Below are positions 25,896 through 34,354 of a DNA stretch of 64,000 bases, piece by piece. The position numbers were made by a program, and so were the translations under genes. The notes beneath the pieces are model-generated. The model was not told the DNA's origin, searched no databases, and worked only from the letters and a program-made list of their open reading frames with translations. How positions within the stretch are numbered: the stretch's first letter is position 1; each line of letters opens with the position of its first letter. Location: contig NZ_PHNC01000031.1 in assembly GCF_003121295.1 (NCBI RefSeq), positions 374,439-438,438 on the forward strand, in the 5' to 3' direction. This DNA is from Streptomyces orinoci. GTDB lineage: Bacteria; Actinomycetota; Actinomycetes; Streptomycetales; Streptomycetaceae.

Positions 25896-26612
25896 TCAGC
25901 CGTTCTCGGCGAGCAGTGCCTCGACCGCCTGCCTGGGGCGGTCCAGCAGCTCCCGGGCGGCCCGCTCGGCCGCCTCCGGGTCGCCGGAGGCGATGGCGTT
26001 CATCAGGGCGTGGTGGTCGCCGTGCACAATGCGCGGCATATCCCGGTCGCCCAGGGCGGTGATCAGCGCTTCGCGCACCGAGCTGCTGAACCAGGCATAG
26101 GTGGCGGTGATCGCCGCATTGTGCGCGGCCTCCACCACGGCCCGGTGGAACTCCACGTCATGGTCGGCGTAGAGCTCCAGGCTGCCGGAGTCCGGCTGGC
26201 CCTCGGCGTCCTCGAAGGCGGCCTGGGCGGCCAGCGCCCGGCTCATCCGCTCGAGGTCGGCCGGCTCATGGCGCAGCGCGGCCAGCCGGGCCGCCTCCGC
26301 CTCCAGCGCGATACGCAGCTCCAGTACGTCCCGGACACCGGCCCGGCGCAGGCCGCGCATGATCTCGGCCGGGTCGGCGGAGGAGACCACAAAGGTGCCC
26401 TCGCCCTGCCTGGAGCGCAGCATTCCGGCGTGCACCAGGACCCGTACCGCCTCCCGGACGGTGTTGCGGCCGACGCCCAGCTGCTCGGCCAGGGCGTGCT
26501 CGGTGGGGATGCGCTCACCCACCGGCCACTCACCGGCGGTGACCTGGGTACGCAGCTGCTCCACCACGGTGTCCACCAGGGACTGCCGGCCCGCTGCCCG
26601 CAGTGCTGCCAT
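25896..26612 (-). CDS. FadR-type GntR transcriptional regulator (FCD domain)
   Basis: A 238-residue regulator. The N-terminal GntR winged helix (VVEQLRTQVTAGEWPVGERI, then PTEHALAEQLGVGRNTVREAVRVLVHAGML) is followed by an all-helical FCD ligand domain, in which HDVEFHRAVVEAAHN and the His of HGDHHALMNAI fit the metal/carboxylate ligand site. FCD regulators typically sense organic acids. It heads an apparent operon with the MFS exporter and the phosphotransferase, and is divergent from the rhomboid-like gene with an 80 bp gap, which probably contains its operator. Confidence 0.9.
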   Translation of the reverse strand: MAALRAAGRQSLVDTVVEQLRTQVTAGEWPVGERIPTEHALAEQLGVGRNTVREAVRVLVHAGMLRSRQGEGTFVVSSADPAEIMRGLRRAGVRDVLELRIALEAEAARLAALRHEPADLERMSRALAAQAAFEDAEGQPDSGSLELYADHDVEFHRAVVEAAHNAAITATYAWFSSSVREALITALGDRDMPRIVHGDHHALMNAIASGDPEAAERAARELLDRPRQAVEALLAENG

Positions 26613-26692
26613 GCGCTTGGCCTCTCTCCTTATTCGCCCGGTTGCCCAGTCATCCTACAACTGCGCCCCGACGGTCGCTCGGCTACCGTCGA

Positions 26693-27370
26693 ATGGTGGA
26701 TCTCCGCACCCGGCTGGCTTCCTGGGTACGCTCCTCGCCCGGCACCCATATCTGGCTGCTGATCATCGGGATCACCAGCCTGGTGATCGCCGCCGCCAGC
26801 GAGGGCCTGGAGTTCTTTCTGCTGCACCGCACCAGCAGCAATATCCACGAGCTCAACAAGCATCCGCTGCAGTCGCTGCTGATCAGCGGGTTCTGGATCC
26901 AGGACCCGTCCTCGTTCCTGCTCTACGCGGTGCTGTTCGAGCTGATCCACGCCAATCTGGAGCGATGGGTGGGCACCCTGCGCTGGCTGTGGACGGTGGG
27001 GGTGGCGCATATCGCGGCCACCCTGATCAGCCAGAAGCTGCTGCTGCTGGCGATCCAGAGCCACCGGGCGCCGCGGGCGATGCGGCATGTGGTGGACATA
27101 GGGGTGTCCTATGGGCTGGCCGCGGCGACCGGCCTGCTGGTGTACCGGATCCCCCGGCCCTGGCGGTGGCCGGTTCTGGCCGGAGTGGTGCTGTTCTTCG
27201 CGGTGCCGCTGATGACCGGGGCCACGACTTTTACGGATTTCGGGCATGCGATTGCTGCCGCTATTGGGCTGGCTTGCTGGCCGTTTGCCCGGGGGCGGGC
27301 GCCGTGGGGCTTCCGGGGGGTCCGGGTGCGGGACGTCCGTGGCTGGTCGCGCAGTTCCCCGCGCCCCTGA
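26693..27370 (+). CDS. Rhomboid-like membrane protein
   Basis: A 225-residue protein with about six helices, recognisable as the streptomycete 'rhomboid-like' group. The segments DIGVSYGLAAATG and FGHAIAAAIG keep a serine in a GxSxG-like setting and a histidine, as needed for an intramembrane Ser-His dyad, so activity is possible though not shown. The ATG at 26693 is chosen because similarity begins there. The last residues (RVRDVRGWSRSSPRP) and the stop codon are encoded by a 55 bp dispersed repeat, so the natural C-terminus may have been replaced when that element arrived. Confidence 0.8.
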   Translation: MVDLRTRLASWVRSSPGTHIWLLIIGITSLVIAAASEGLEFFLLHRTSSNIHELNKHPLQSLLISGFWIQDPSSFLLYAVLFELIHANLERWVGTLRWLWTVGVAHIAATLISQKLLLLAIQSHRAPRAMRHVVDIGVSYGLAAATGLLVYRIPRPWRWPVLAGVVLFFAVPLMTGATTFTDFGHAIAAAIGLACWPFARGRAPWGFRGVRVRDVRGWSRSSPRP

Positions 27371-27379
27371 GGGGCGCCC
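27325..27379 (+). repeat. 55 bp dispersed element, copy 1
   Basis: The element runs from GGTGCGGG to a short hairpin, GCGCCCC/GGGGCGC with a 3 nt loop, through a nearly invariant core GTGGCTGGTCGCGCAGTTCC. Two further copies of exactly 55 bp lie at 54031-54085 (same orientation) and 59151-59205 (reverse). Here it overlaps the 3' end of the rhomboid-like gene, supplying its last codons and stop. Confidence 0.85.
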
Positions 27380-27387
27380 AACCGTCC

Positions 27388-28194
27388 CTACCCGAAGAGC
27401 CGTTCCAGGACCACCGCGATGCCGTCCTCGTCATGGGAAGCGGTGATCTCATCGGCCACCGCGCGCAGTTCGGGGTGGGCGTTGGCCATGGCCACGCCAT
27501 GGGCCGCCCAGCCGAACATCGGGATGTCATTGGGCATATCGCCGAAGGCGATGGTGTCCGCCGCCCGCATCCCCAGCCGCCGGGCCGCCAGCGAGAGGCC
27601 GGTGGCCTTGCTCAGGCCCAGCGGCAGCAGCTCCACAATCCCGGCGCCCGCCATGGTCACCCCCACCAGCCCGCCCGCCACCGAGCGCGCCACCTCCACC
27701 AGGGCGTCATCGTCCAGGGTGGGGTGCTGGAGGTAGAGCTTGGTGATCGGGGCGGCCCACAGCTCGGCCGCCTCGGTGATCGGGACGGCCGCCACCGGGC
27801 CCTCCTTGACCCGGTAGCCGGGGCCGGTGAGCACCTCGCCGTCCAGCCCGTCCCGGCTGGCGGCCAGCCGCAGCGGCCCGGTCTCCGCCTCGATCTTGGC
27901 GACCGCCAGCCCGGCCAGCTGCCGGTCCAGGGTCACCTCGGTCAGCAGCCGGTGCTCACCGGCGTGGTAGACCTGCGCCCCCTGCCCGCACACCGCCAGC
28001 CCCCGGTAGTCCAGGGCGTCGAGGATGTGCCGGCACCAGGCCACCGAGCGCCCGGTGACCACGATATGGGCGGCCCCCGCCGCCGTGGCCAGGGCCAGGG
28101 CGGCGCGGGTGCGCTCGGAGACGGTCTCGTCGGAACGCAGCAGCGTCCCGTCGAGATCCGTGGCGATCAGACGGAACGGCGGCTCGACGCTCAC
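27388..28194 (-). CDS. HAD-superfamily (Cof-type) phosphatase
   Basis: A 268-residue Cof-like HAD phosphatase. Motif I is LIATDLDGTLLRSDETVSERTR, motif II HIVVTGRSVAW, motif III Lys in LGLSKATGLSL, and motif IV FGDMPNDIPMFGWAA. It is a clear paralogue of the gene at 8991-9851: the C-terminal halves align well (AMANAHPELRAVADEITASHDEDG against AMANAHPDVLATTDRHTSANNEDG, read in two pieces). The GTG start at 28194 overlaps the serS stop by 4 bp (GTGA), so it is translated with serS, an arrangement frequent in streptomycetes. The substrate is unknown. Confidence 0.9.
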   Translation of the reverse strand: MSVEPPFRLIATDLDGTLLRSDETVSERTRAALALATAAGAAHIVVTGRSVAWCRHILDALDYRGLAVCGQGAQVYHAGEHRLLTEVTLDRQLAGLAVAKIEAETGPLRLAASRDGLDGEVLTGPGYRVKEGPVAAVPITEAAELWAAPITKLYLQHPTLDDDALVEVARSVAGGLVGVTMAGAGIVELLPLGLSKATGLSLAARRLGMRAADTIAFGDMPNDIPMFGWAAHGVAMANAHPELRAVADEITASHDEDGIAVVLERLFG

Positions 28195-29468
28195 TCGGCG
28201 ACCGGCTCCAGCAGCTCGCGTCCGCCCAGGTAGGGGCGCAGCACCTCGGGCACCCGCACCGAGCCGTCCGCCTGCTGGTGGTTCTCCAGCAGCGCCACGA
28301 TGGTGCGGGGTACGGCGCACAGGGTGCCGTTGAGGGTGGCCAGCGGCCGGACGCCCTTGCCCTCGCGCATCCGCACCGAGAGCCGGCGGGCCTGGAACTC
28401 GTCGCAGTTGGAGGTGGAGGTGAGCTCGCGGTACTTGCCCTGGGTGGGGATCCACGCCTCGCAGTCGAACTTCCGCGAGGCGGACAGGCCCAGGTCACCG
28501 GTGGCCGTGTCGATCACCTGGAAGGGCAGCTCCAGGCTGGTCAGCCACTGCTTCTCCCAGTCCAGCAGGCGCCGGTGCTCGGCCTCGGCCTCCTCCGGGG
28601 CGACAAAGGAGAACATCTCCACCTTGTCGAACTGGTGGACGCGGAAGATGCCGCGGGTGTCCTTGCCATAGGTGCCGGCCTCCCGGCGGAAGCAGGGCGA
28701 GAAGCCCGCGTAGCGCAGCGGCAGCCGGTCCGCCTCGATGATCTCGTCCATGTGGTAGGCGCCGAGCGGCACCTCGGAGGTGCCCACCAGGAAGAAGTCG
28801 TCCTTCTCCAGGTAGTAGACGTCCTGGGCGGCCTGGCCCAGGAAGCCGGTGCCCTCCATGGCGCGCGGCTTGACCAGCGCCGGGGTCAGCATGGGCGTGA
28901 AGCCGGCCGCGGTGGCCTGGGCGATGGCCGCGTTGACCAGGGCCAGCTCCAGCAGCGCGCCGATGCCGGTCAGGTAGTAGAAGCGGGAGCCGGAGACCTT
29001 GGCGGCCCGCTCCACGTCGATGGCGCCCAGCGCCTGGCCGAGCTCCAGGTGGTCCTTGGGCTCGAAGCCCTCGGCCGCGAAGTCGCGCGGGGTGCCCACC
29101 GTCTCCAGGACCGTGAAGTCGTCCTCGCCGCCCTGCGGGACGTCCGGGTGGACCAGGTTGCCGATGCGCAGCAGCAGCCGCTGGGCCTCCTCGGCGGCCG
29201 CGTTCTGCTCGGCGTCGGCGGCCTTGACGGCCGCGGCCAGCTCGCCGGTCTTCTTCAGCAGCTCGGCCTTCTCCTCGCCGGCGGCCTTGGGGATGAGCTT
29301 GCCCAGCGCCTTCTGCTCGGCGCGGAGCTCGTCGAAGCGAGCGCTGGACGACCTGCGCCGCTCGTCGGCGGAGAGCAGTGCGTCAACGAGCTCGACGTCC
29401 TCTCCACGGGCGCGCTGGGAGGCGCGAACACGGTCGGGGTCCTCACGAAGCAGGCGAAGGTCAATCAC
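28191..29468 (-). CDS. serS: Seryl-tRNA synthetase
   Basis: A 425-residue class II synthetase that charges tRNA-Ser (and selenocysteine tRNA where present) with serine. It begins MIDLRLLREDPDRVRASQRARG, followed by the long antiparallel coiled-coil arm (about 30-105) that grips the tRNA. Class II motif 2 is CFRREAGTYGKDTRGIFRVHQF and motif 3 is near the C-terminus (GTLCAVPRTIVALLENHQ). The start is a GTG with GAGGG just upstream. It is the only synthetase in the window, while a tRNA-Ser(UGA) lies 22 kb away. Upstream is the 665 bp DnaA-box region. Confidence 0.97.
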   Translation of the reverse strand: MIDLRLLREDPDRVRASQRARGEDVELVDALLSADERRRSSSARFDELRAEQKALGKLIPKAAGEEKAELLKKTGELAAAVKAADAEQNAAAEEAQRLLLRIGNLVHPDVPQGGEDDFTVLETVGTPRDFAAEGFEPKDHLELGQALGAIDVERAAKVSGSRFYYLTGIGALLELALVNAAIAQATAAGFTPMLTPALVKPRAMEGTGFLGQAAQDVYYLEKDDFFLVGTSEVPLGAYHMDEIIEADRLPLRYAGFSPCFRREAGTYGKDTRGIFRVHQFDKVEMFSFVAPEEAEAEHRRLLDWEKQWLTSLELPFQVIDTATGDLGLSASRKFDCEAWIPTQGKYRELTSTSNCDEFQARRLSVRMREGKGVRPLATLNGTLCAVPRTIVALLENHQQADGSVRVPEVLRPYLGGRELLEPVAE

Positions 29469-30133
29469 CCCTCAAGGCTACCGTCGCGCGCTGCGATCAC
29501 TCGACGCGATATTCCTGTTTGTTGGACTTTGTCCCATTCTGGGATTGCGGAAAAGGCGGAGAGATCCAGAGGGTATCGGTGTTCCGGATAACCGGGAAAT
29601 TCGGTCTTCCGCCCCAGCGGCCGTTTCCCGGAAAACGCCGGGCAGGTTGCCGGAAAGCTGCCCAGGAGCGGCCGGAAAATGGCCAAAGGGTGCTCAACCG
29701 GTGCAGATGATGGCCTGGCCGCGGCCCTCTGACGGGCTGTTGTCCACAGGAACGACCTCTTCCGCTTCTCTGTCCACAGGCTGTGCGTGAAATCTGTGGA
29801 TCTCGGAAGCTGTTCTTCCGTTTCTATTCACCGGCCCCGCTTCCTTTACGAGGCCGCGGCGGGGTAAACCTCGCGACAGCACTCTTTCGGGTGGCGATTG
29901 CTCACCCCAAGGGATTGTTCGAGGCTTTTCGGCTGACGGGTGCTCAGTGGATGACGGCTGTTGACGGGCGCCGGATCTGTGGATAGTCCGATGGGGTGGC
30001 TACAGGGATTTGTCGATGTTGACCGTTTTGCGCCCTCGCGGCGCGTCTCGCTCTATCGACTTATCCCCAGATCGAGACCCCCCTGTGGAAAACCTCCCAG
30101 GTTTTCCACAGGCCCGGTTTGGATCCGGCCGTC
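29469..30133. other. Gene-free region with a DnaA-box cluster
   Basis: This 665 bp gap between serS and pheA (both leftward) has no credible gene, is visibly less GC-rich than its surroundings and carries seven DnaA-box-like 9-mers. They are TTGTCCACA (29740-29748, exact streptomycete consensus), CTGTCCACA (29770-29778), AGATCCACA on the minus strand (29795-29803), CTATCCACA on the minus strand (29978-29986), TTATCCCCA (30061-30069), and TTTTCCACA on the minus strand (30084-30092) and plus strand (30102-30110). The serS promoter must also lie here. Neighbours are not dnaA/dnaN, so this is not oriC. It could be a DnaA-titrating locus. Confidence 0.7.
30082..30112 (-). terminator. Perfect hairpin after pheA, built from two DnaA-like boxes
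   Basis: CCTGTGGAAAACCT (30082-30095) and AGGTTTTCCACAGG (30099-30112) form a perfect 14 bp stem with a 3 nt loop, 21 bp after the pheA stop. It should terminate the leftward pheA transcript. Both arms also contain a TTTTCCACA box in opposite orientation. Confidence 0.65.
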
Positions 30134-31081
30134 TCAGATCCGGCCGTCCTGGCAGCGGGCCAGCCACTCCGCGGCCGCCACAAAGTCCTCGTCCGAGGTT
30201 CCCGGCCGCGGCCGGCCGGTCCGGTCCGTCCGGCCGGCCGGCTCCTCGCCGGCCCGGGGGTAGGAGCCCAGGAACCGCACCTTGGGGCAGGTCCGCTTCA
30301 GCCCCATCAGCGCCTCGGCCACCCGCCGGTCCATGATGTGCCCCTCGCAGTCCACCGAGAAGCAGTAGCGGCCCATGCCCTCGCCGGTGGGCCGGGACTC
30401 GATGCGCATCAGGTTCACCCCCCGGGTGGCGAACTCCTGGAGCAGCTCCATCAGCGCACCGGGGTGGTCGTCGCGCAGCCAGACCACCATCGAGGTACGG
30501 TCCGCGCCGGTGCGCGCGGCCGGCCGGGCGGGCAGCCCGGCCAGCACAAACCGGGTCTGGGCGTTGGGCACATCGTGGATCTCCGTGACCAGCGGCTCCA
30601 GTTGATAGGTGGCCGCCGCGAACTCCCCGGCAAAGGCGGCGTCATAGCGCCCGTCCCGCACCAGGCGCGCACCGTCCGCGTTGGAGGCCGCCGACTCCCA
30701 GTGGGCGTCCGGCAGTTGGGCGGCCAGCCAGTTGCGCACCTGGGGCTGGGCGACCGGGTGGCCGGTGACCGTCTTGATGTCGGACAGCCGGGTGCCGGGC
30801 CGTACCAGCAGCGCGAAGCTGATCCGCAGCAGCACCTCGCGGTAGATGGTCAGCGGGGCGCCGGTGGCCAGTTCGTCCAGGGTGGCGGTGACGCCGCCCT
30901 CCACCGAGTTCTCGATCGGCACCAGGGCCGCCGCCGCCTCGCCCTGCCGCACCGCGTCCAGCGCCGCGGGCACCGAGACCATGGGCACCAGCTCCCGGGT
31001 GGCCGCCTCCGGCAGGGTGCGCAGCGCGGCCTCGGTGAAGGTCCCCTCGGGGCCGAGATAGGTGTACCGGGTCGCTGACAT
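30134..31081 (-). CDS. pheA: Prephenate dehydratase
   Basis: A 315-residue monofunctional prephenate dehydratase that converts prephenate to phenylpyruvate in phenylalanine synthesis. The catalytic domain shows YLGPEGTFTEAAL, VPIENSVEGGVTATLDEL and the NAQTRFVL motif whose Thr-Arg-Phe is essential. A C-terminal ACT domain (MVVWLRDDHPGALMELLQEF, then NLMRIESRPT) provides phenylalanine feedback inhibition. The ATG at 31081 has AAGGAG 8 bp upstream and is preferred over an in-frame ATG 90 bp earlier. It is the last gene of the leftward run that contains the copper-trafficking genes, 86 bp after dtpA, so read-through expression is possible. Confidence 0.96.
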   Translation of the reverse strand: MSATRYTYLGPEGTFTEAALRTLPEAATRELVPMVSVPAALDAVRQGEAAAALVPIENSVEGGVTATLDELATGAPLTIYREVLLRISFALLVRPGTRLSDIKTVTGHPVAQPQVRNWLAAQLPDAHWESAASNADGARLVRDGRYDAAFAGEFAAATYQLEPLVTEIHDVPNAQTRFVLAGLPARPAARTGADRTSMVVWLRDDHPGALMELLQEFATRGVNLMRIESRPTGEGMGRYCFSVDCEGHIMDRRVAEALMGLKRTCPKVRFLGSYPRAGEEPAGRTDRTGRPRPGTSDEDFVAAAEWLARCQDGRI

Positions 31082-31167
31082 CACGCGGTCTCCTTGCGGT
31101 GGTCGGGAGTGTCCTGGTGATCGAAAGGGCGGGCTGGCCACGATAGCGGTGCCCCGGAGGGAGCCGG

Positions 31168-32436
31168 TCACCCCTCCAGCAGCCGCTGCCCCACGTACTC
31201 GCCCTCGGCACAGCCGCCCGGCACCGCGAACAGGCCGCTGGCCTCGTGCCGCAGAAAGCGCGAGAGCCCGTCCCCCCGGTCCAGCTTCCGCTGCACCGGG
31301 ACAAAGCCCTTCATGGGGTCGGCCTGCCAGGCGATGAACAGCAGCCCGGCGTCCGGAGCGCCGTCGTCCAGGAAGCCGTCGTGGTAGGAGAAGGCCCGGC
31401 GCAGCATGGCCGCGCCCTGGTTGGAGGCCGGTGCCGCCACCCGGATATGGGCGTCCCCGGCGATGGCCAGCGAGCCGTCCGGCAGCGTCTTCGCCAGATC
31501 CACCGGGGTGGTCTCGGTGCCGCCGGACAGCGGGGCGCCATCGGACTTGCGGCGGCCTATCACCCTCTCCTGGCGGGCCAGGGAGAGCTGCTCCCAGCTG
31601 TCCAGCAGCATCCGGATGCGCCGTACCACCGCATAGGAGCCGCCCGCCATCCAGCCGTCGGCGCCGCCGTGGTCCCCGGGGACGAAGACCTTGGCGGCGA
31701 AGTCGGAGTCGGTGGGCTTGGGGTTGTTGGTGCCGTCCACCTGGCCCATCAGATTCCGCGCGGTCCTGGGCCGGTCGGTGGCGCCGGGGGTGCGGTTGAA
31801 GCCGTTCATCTGCCAGCGCAGCCGGGCGGTGTCCTGGGCCTGGCGTTGCAGCAGGCGCAGCGCGTGGAAGGCGACCAGGGCGTCGTCGGCGCCGATCTGC
31901 ACCCAGAGGTCGCCGTCGCTGCGCTTCGGGTCCAGCGCGTCCTGGGTGAAGGCCGGCAGCGGCTCCAGGGCGGCGGGCCGTCTGGCGGTGAGCCCGGTGC
32001 GGTCGAAGAAGCTGCGGCCGAAGCCGAAGGTGACGGTGAGGGAGGAGGGCCCGGCGTCCAGGGCGATGCCGGTGCTGTCGCCGTCCGGGACCTGGCCGGC
32101 GGTCAGCGCGGCGGCCGTGGCCGACCAGCGCCGCAGCAGGGCGGCGGCGGCCTTGCGGCCGGCGCCCGGGGCCAGGTCGAAGGCCAGCAGATGGCCGTGG
32201 GCCTGGGCCGGGTCGGCGATCCCGGCCTGGTGGCTGCCGTGGAAGGGCAGGGCGGCGGAGCCCACGGTGGTGAGCGCGGTGGGCCGCTCGCGCAGCGCCC
32301 GGTCCCCGAAGGCGCCCGCGGCGCCGCCCGCGACCAGTCCGGCCGCACCGGCGGCGGAGGCGGTGCCCAGCAGCCGGCGGCGGGTCAACAGCGGCCGGTC
32401 GGCGGCCTGTTCGGTCTTGTCAGCCTTCTCAGCCAT
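31168..32436 (-). CDS. dtpA: Tat-exported dye-decolourising (DyP) peroxidase
   Basis: A 422-residue secreted haem peroxidase of the EfeB/DyP family. The twin-arginine signal is LLTRRRLLGTASAAG (residues 16-30). The DyP fingerprint GxxDG appears as GQVDG (231-235) with the distal Asp234, and His330 in AIAGDAHIRV fits the proximal haem ligand. It is not part of an efeUOB iron operon here; it lies in a copper operon, overlapping the CopC-CopD gene by 8 bp. From memory, the orthologue in S. lividans is DtpA, which supports maturation of the copper oxidase GlxA and morphogenesis, so the neighbourhood fits a copper-linked role better than iron release from haem. Confidence 0.9.
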   Translation of the reverse strand: MAEKADKTEQAADRPLLTRRRLLGTASAAGAAGLVAGGAAGAFGDRALRERPTALTTVGSAALPFHGSHQAGIADPAQAHGHLLAFDLAPGAGRKAAAALLRRWSATAAALTAGQVPDGDSTGIALDAGPSSLTVTFGFGRSFFDRTGLTARRPAALEPLPAFTQDALDPKRSDGDLWVQIGADDALVAFHALRLLQRQAQDTARLRWQMNGFNRTPGATDRPRTARNLMGQVDGTNNPKPTDSDFAAKVFVPGDHGGADGWMAGGSYAVVRRIRMLLDSWEQLSLARQERVIGRRKSDGAPLSGGTETTPVDLAKTLPDGSLAIAGDAHIRVAAPASNQGAAMLRRAFSYHDGFLDDGAPDAGLLFIAWQADPMKGFVPVQRKLDRGDGLSRFLRHEASGLFAVPGGCAEGEYVGQRLLEG

Positions 32437-34348
32437 TGGCGATCTTCACGTTCCCGGTCTCGGTGACCTGGTCGATCTCGGAGGTCCGTACGGTCAGGGT
32501 GAGCTGCCACTGCCCGCCCATGGGCAGCTGGAAGCCGGTGGCCCGCCAGTGCCCGGCGGCCTGGTGGGCCAGGGGGGCGCGCAGCGGTCCGATGTTCTTG
32601 GTCTGCTGGGTGAACGACAGGCCCAGCTCGGCGACGTCCATGGGGCGCCCGGCGGGGTCGGTCAGCCGGACGTCAAGGGTGTTGCCGCCGGGGCGGGCGG
32701 GGTCCATGGTGATGTAGGCGGTGCCCTTGCCGTTGGTGCCGCCGGTGTCGTAGCCGATCCTCAGCCGGGCCGGGCCGGCGGGCGCCTGGGCGGCGGCGGC
32801 CTGCCGCTGCTCGGTCTCGGCGCGGCCGGGCTGGGTGCCGGTGAGCACGGTGGTGACGGCCAGCAGCACCACCGCGACCGCGGTTTCGGCGAGCACGGAG
32901 CGGCGCAGGCCGCTGCGCCCGGGGTCGGCGTCCCGCTGCCGCTTTTCCGCGGCCTTGGCCAACGCGGCCTGCTGGAGGGCGAGTTGGGCGGCGCGTACGC
33001 CGGTGGGGCGCTCGCCCGTGGTCCGGGGCGCCTCGGCGGGCTCGGCGGGCTTCCCGGCCCCGACAGGCCTCCCGGACCCGCCGGACTTACCCCGCGTCGC
33101 GGGCCTCGGCCGGGCAAGTGGGGAGCGGTCGGTGAGTTGGGCGGTCCAGCGGCGGGAGAACCAGCCCAGGCCGACCAGTACGGCCACCAGTCCGATCTTG
33201 ACCAGCAGCCAGCGTCCATAGCCGGTGCCGGTCAGCGCGTCCCAGCTGCCCACCTGGCGCCAGGACTGGTAGAGGCCGGTGACCACCAGGACGCAGACCG
33301 CCCCGAAGGCCAGGGCGGAGAAGCGCCGCACCGCGGCCCGTTCGATCGGTTCGCCCGCCCTGAGCACGGCCAGCAGTGCGGCCAGCCCGCCCAGCCAGAC
33401 GGCGACCGCCAGCAGGTGCAGGATGTCCGCCGGCATGGCCAGCCAGGGCTGGATGCCCACCGAGGCGTGCTCGGCCAGCGACCAGGTGGCCGCCAGTCCG
33501 CCCGCCACCAGCGCCCCGCCGGCGCCCAGGCCCCAGGCCACCGCCCGGCGGTCACCCGGCACCGGGGCACCCTCGCGGGCGTGGCCGCCGAAGAGCACGG
33601 CCAGGAACACCGCCGCCGCGCTCAGCAGCACCAGCCGGCAGAGCATGGCCGCGCCGGGCTTGGTGGACAGCGCGTCCCCCAGCAGCGAGAGGTCGGCCAC
33701 CGAGCCCAGTCCCTTGCCGCCGGTGTAGGCGCCGCGCAGCAGCAACAGGGCGCCGGTGGCGGCGAACAGGGCCACCCAGCCGCCGACCGCCACCCGCTGC
33801 ACCGGCCGCGAGGACCGGCACACCCCGGCGAACACTCCGGCCCCGGCCAGCAGCGCGAAGCCGCCGTAGGCGGTGTAGCGGCCGATGCCGTAGAGGGTGC
33901 CGACCAGCGGGTCGGTGGTGGCGGCGGCCGCCTTCACCACGGTCTTGGAGGGGGCGCCGACGGAGAAGGTGAAGGCACCGGCCACCGGGTGGCTGTCGGC
34001 CGAGACCGCCTGCCAGGCGACGGTGTAAGTGCCGTCCGCGATACCGGAGTTCAGGGCCACCTCGGCGGTGTCGGTACGGCCGCCGGAGTGCGCGGGCCGG
34101 CCCTCGTCCACCCGCTTGCCCTGCGGATCCAGCACCCGCACCGAGTCGGCGGAGAGCAACACCCCTTCGGAGAAGGTGAGTTGCACCCGCTGGGGCGCGC
34201 TGGGCAGCACCGACCCGCTTTTGGGGTCAGTGGCGACGAGCGCGGCGTGCGCGGCGGCGGTGCCCGCGCCCACGGTCAGGGTGCACAGCAGCGCGGCCAG
34301 GAAGGTGCCCAGCAGCGCCGCTATCCGTCCGGCGGCCGTTGTCCTCAT
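32429..34348 (-). CDS. CopC-CopD fusion copper transport protein
   Basis: A 639-residue fusion. A signal peptide ending in AAA is followed by mature His34, the first residue of the CopC domain (HAALVATDPKSGSVLP), which with the His of SADSHPVAGAF can form the copper site. About eight CopD membrane helices follow (roughly residues 155-430), and then a Pro/Gly/Arg-rich cytoplasmic stretch, one more helix and a C-terminal extracytoplasmic beta domain (about 535-639) resembling YtkA/FixH-like copper-associated domains. The protein should bind copper outside the membrane and pass it inward, as proposed for YcnJ. It lies between the PCu(A)C gene (6 bp gap) and dtpA (8 bp overlap). Confidence 0.9.
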   Translation of the reverse strand: MRTTAAGRIAALLGTFLAALLCTLTVGAGTAAAHAALVATDPKSGSVLPSAPQRVQLTFSEGVLLSADSVRVLDPQGKRVDEGRPAHSGGRTDTAEVALNSGIADGTYTVAWQAVSADSHPVAGAFTFSVGAPSKTVVKAAAATTDPLVGTLYGIGRYTAYGGFALLAGAGVFAGVCRSSRPVQRVAVGGWVALFAATGALLLLRGAYTGGKGLGSVADLSLLGDALSTKPGAAMLCRLVLLSAAAVFLAVLFGGHAREGAPVPGDRRAVAWGLGAGGALVAGGLAATWSLAEHASVGIQPWLAMPADILHLLAVAVWLGGLAALLAVLRAGEPIERAAVRRFSALAFGAVCVLVVTGLYQSWRQVGSWDALTGTGYGRWLLVKIGLVAVLVGLGWFSRRWTAQLTDRSPLARPRPATRGKSGGSGRPVGAGKPAEPAEAPRTTGERPTGVRAAQLALQQAALAKAAEKRQRDADPGRSGLRRSVLAETAVAVVLLAVTTVLTGTQPGRAETEQRQAAAAQAPAGPARLRIGYDTGGTNGKGTAYITMDPARPGGNTLDVRLTDPAGRPMDVAELGLSFTQQTKNIGPLRAPLAHQAAGHWRATGFQLPMGGQWQLTLTVRTSEIDQVTETGNVKIANG

Positions 34349-34354
34349 CCGCGC

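Noticed and set aside
23595..26612. Aminoglycoside resistance island
   Set aside because: The APH(6)-like gene is alone with an MFS and a regulator; no biosynthetic or other resistance genes, and such kinases are common core genes in streptomycetes.
29469..30133. Chromosomal origin of replication (oriC)
   Set aside because: Only about seven DnaA-like boxes, flanked by serS and pheA in place of dnaA and dnaN; streptomycete oriC has many more boxes.
31168..32436. EfeB of an iron-uptake efeUOB operon
   Set aside because: No efeU or efeO nearby; all neighbours are copper-trafficking genes, so the DtpA-type role is more likely.
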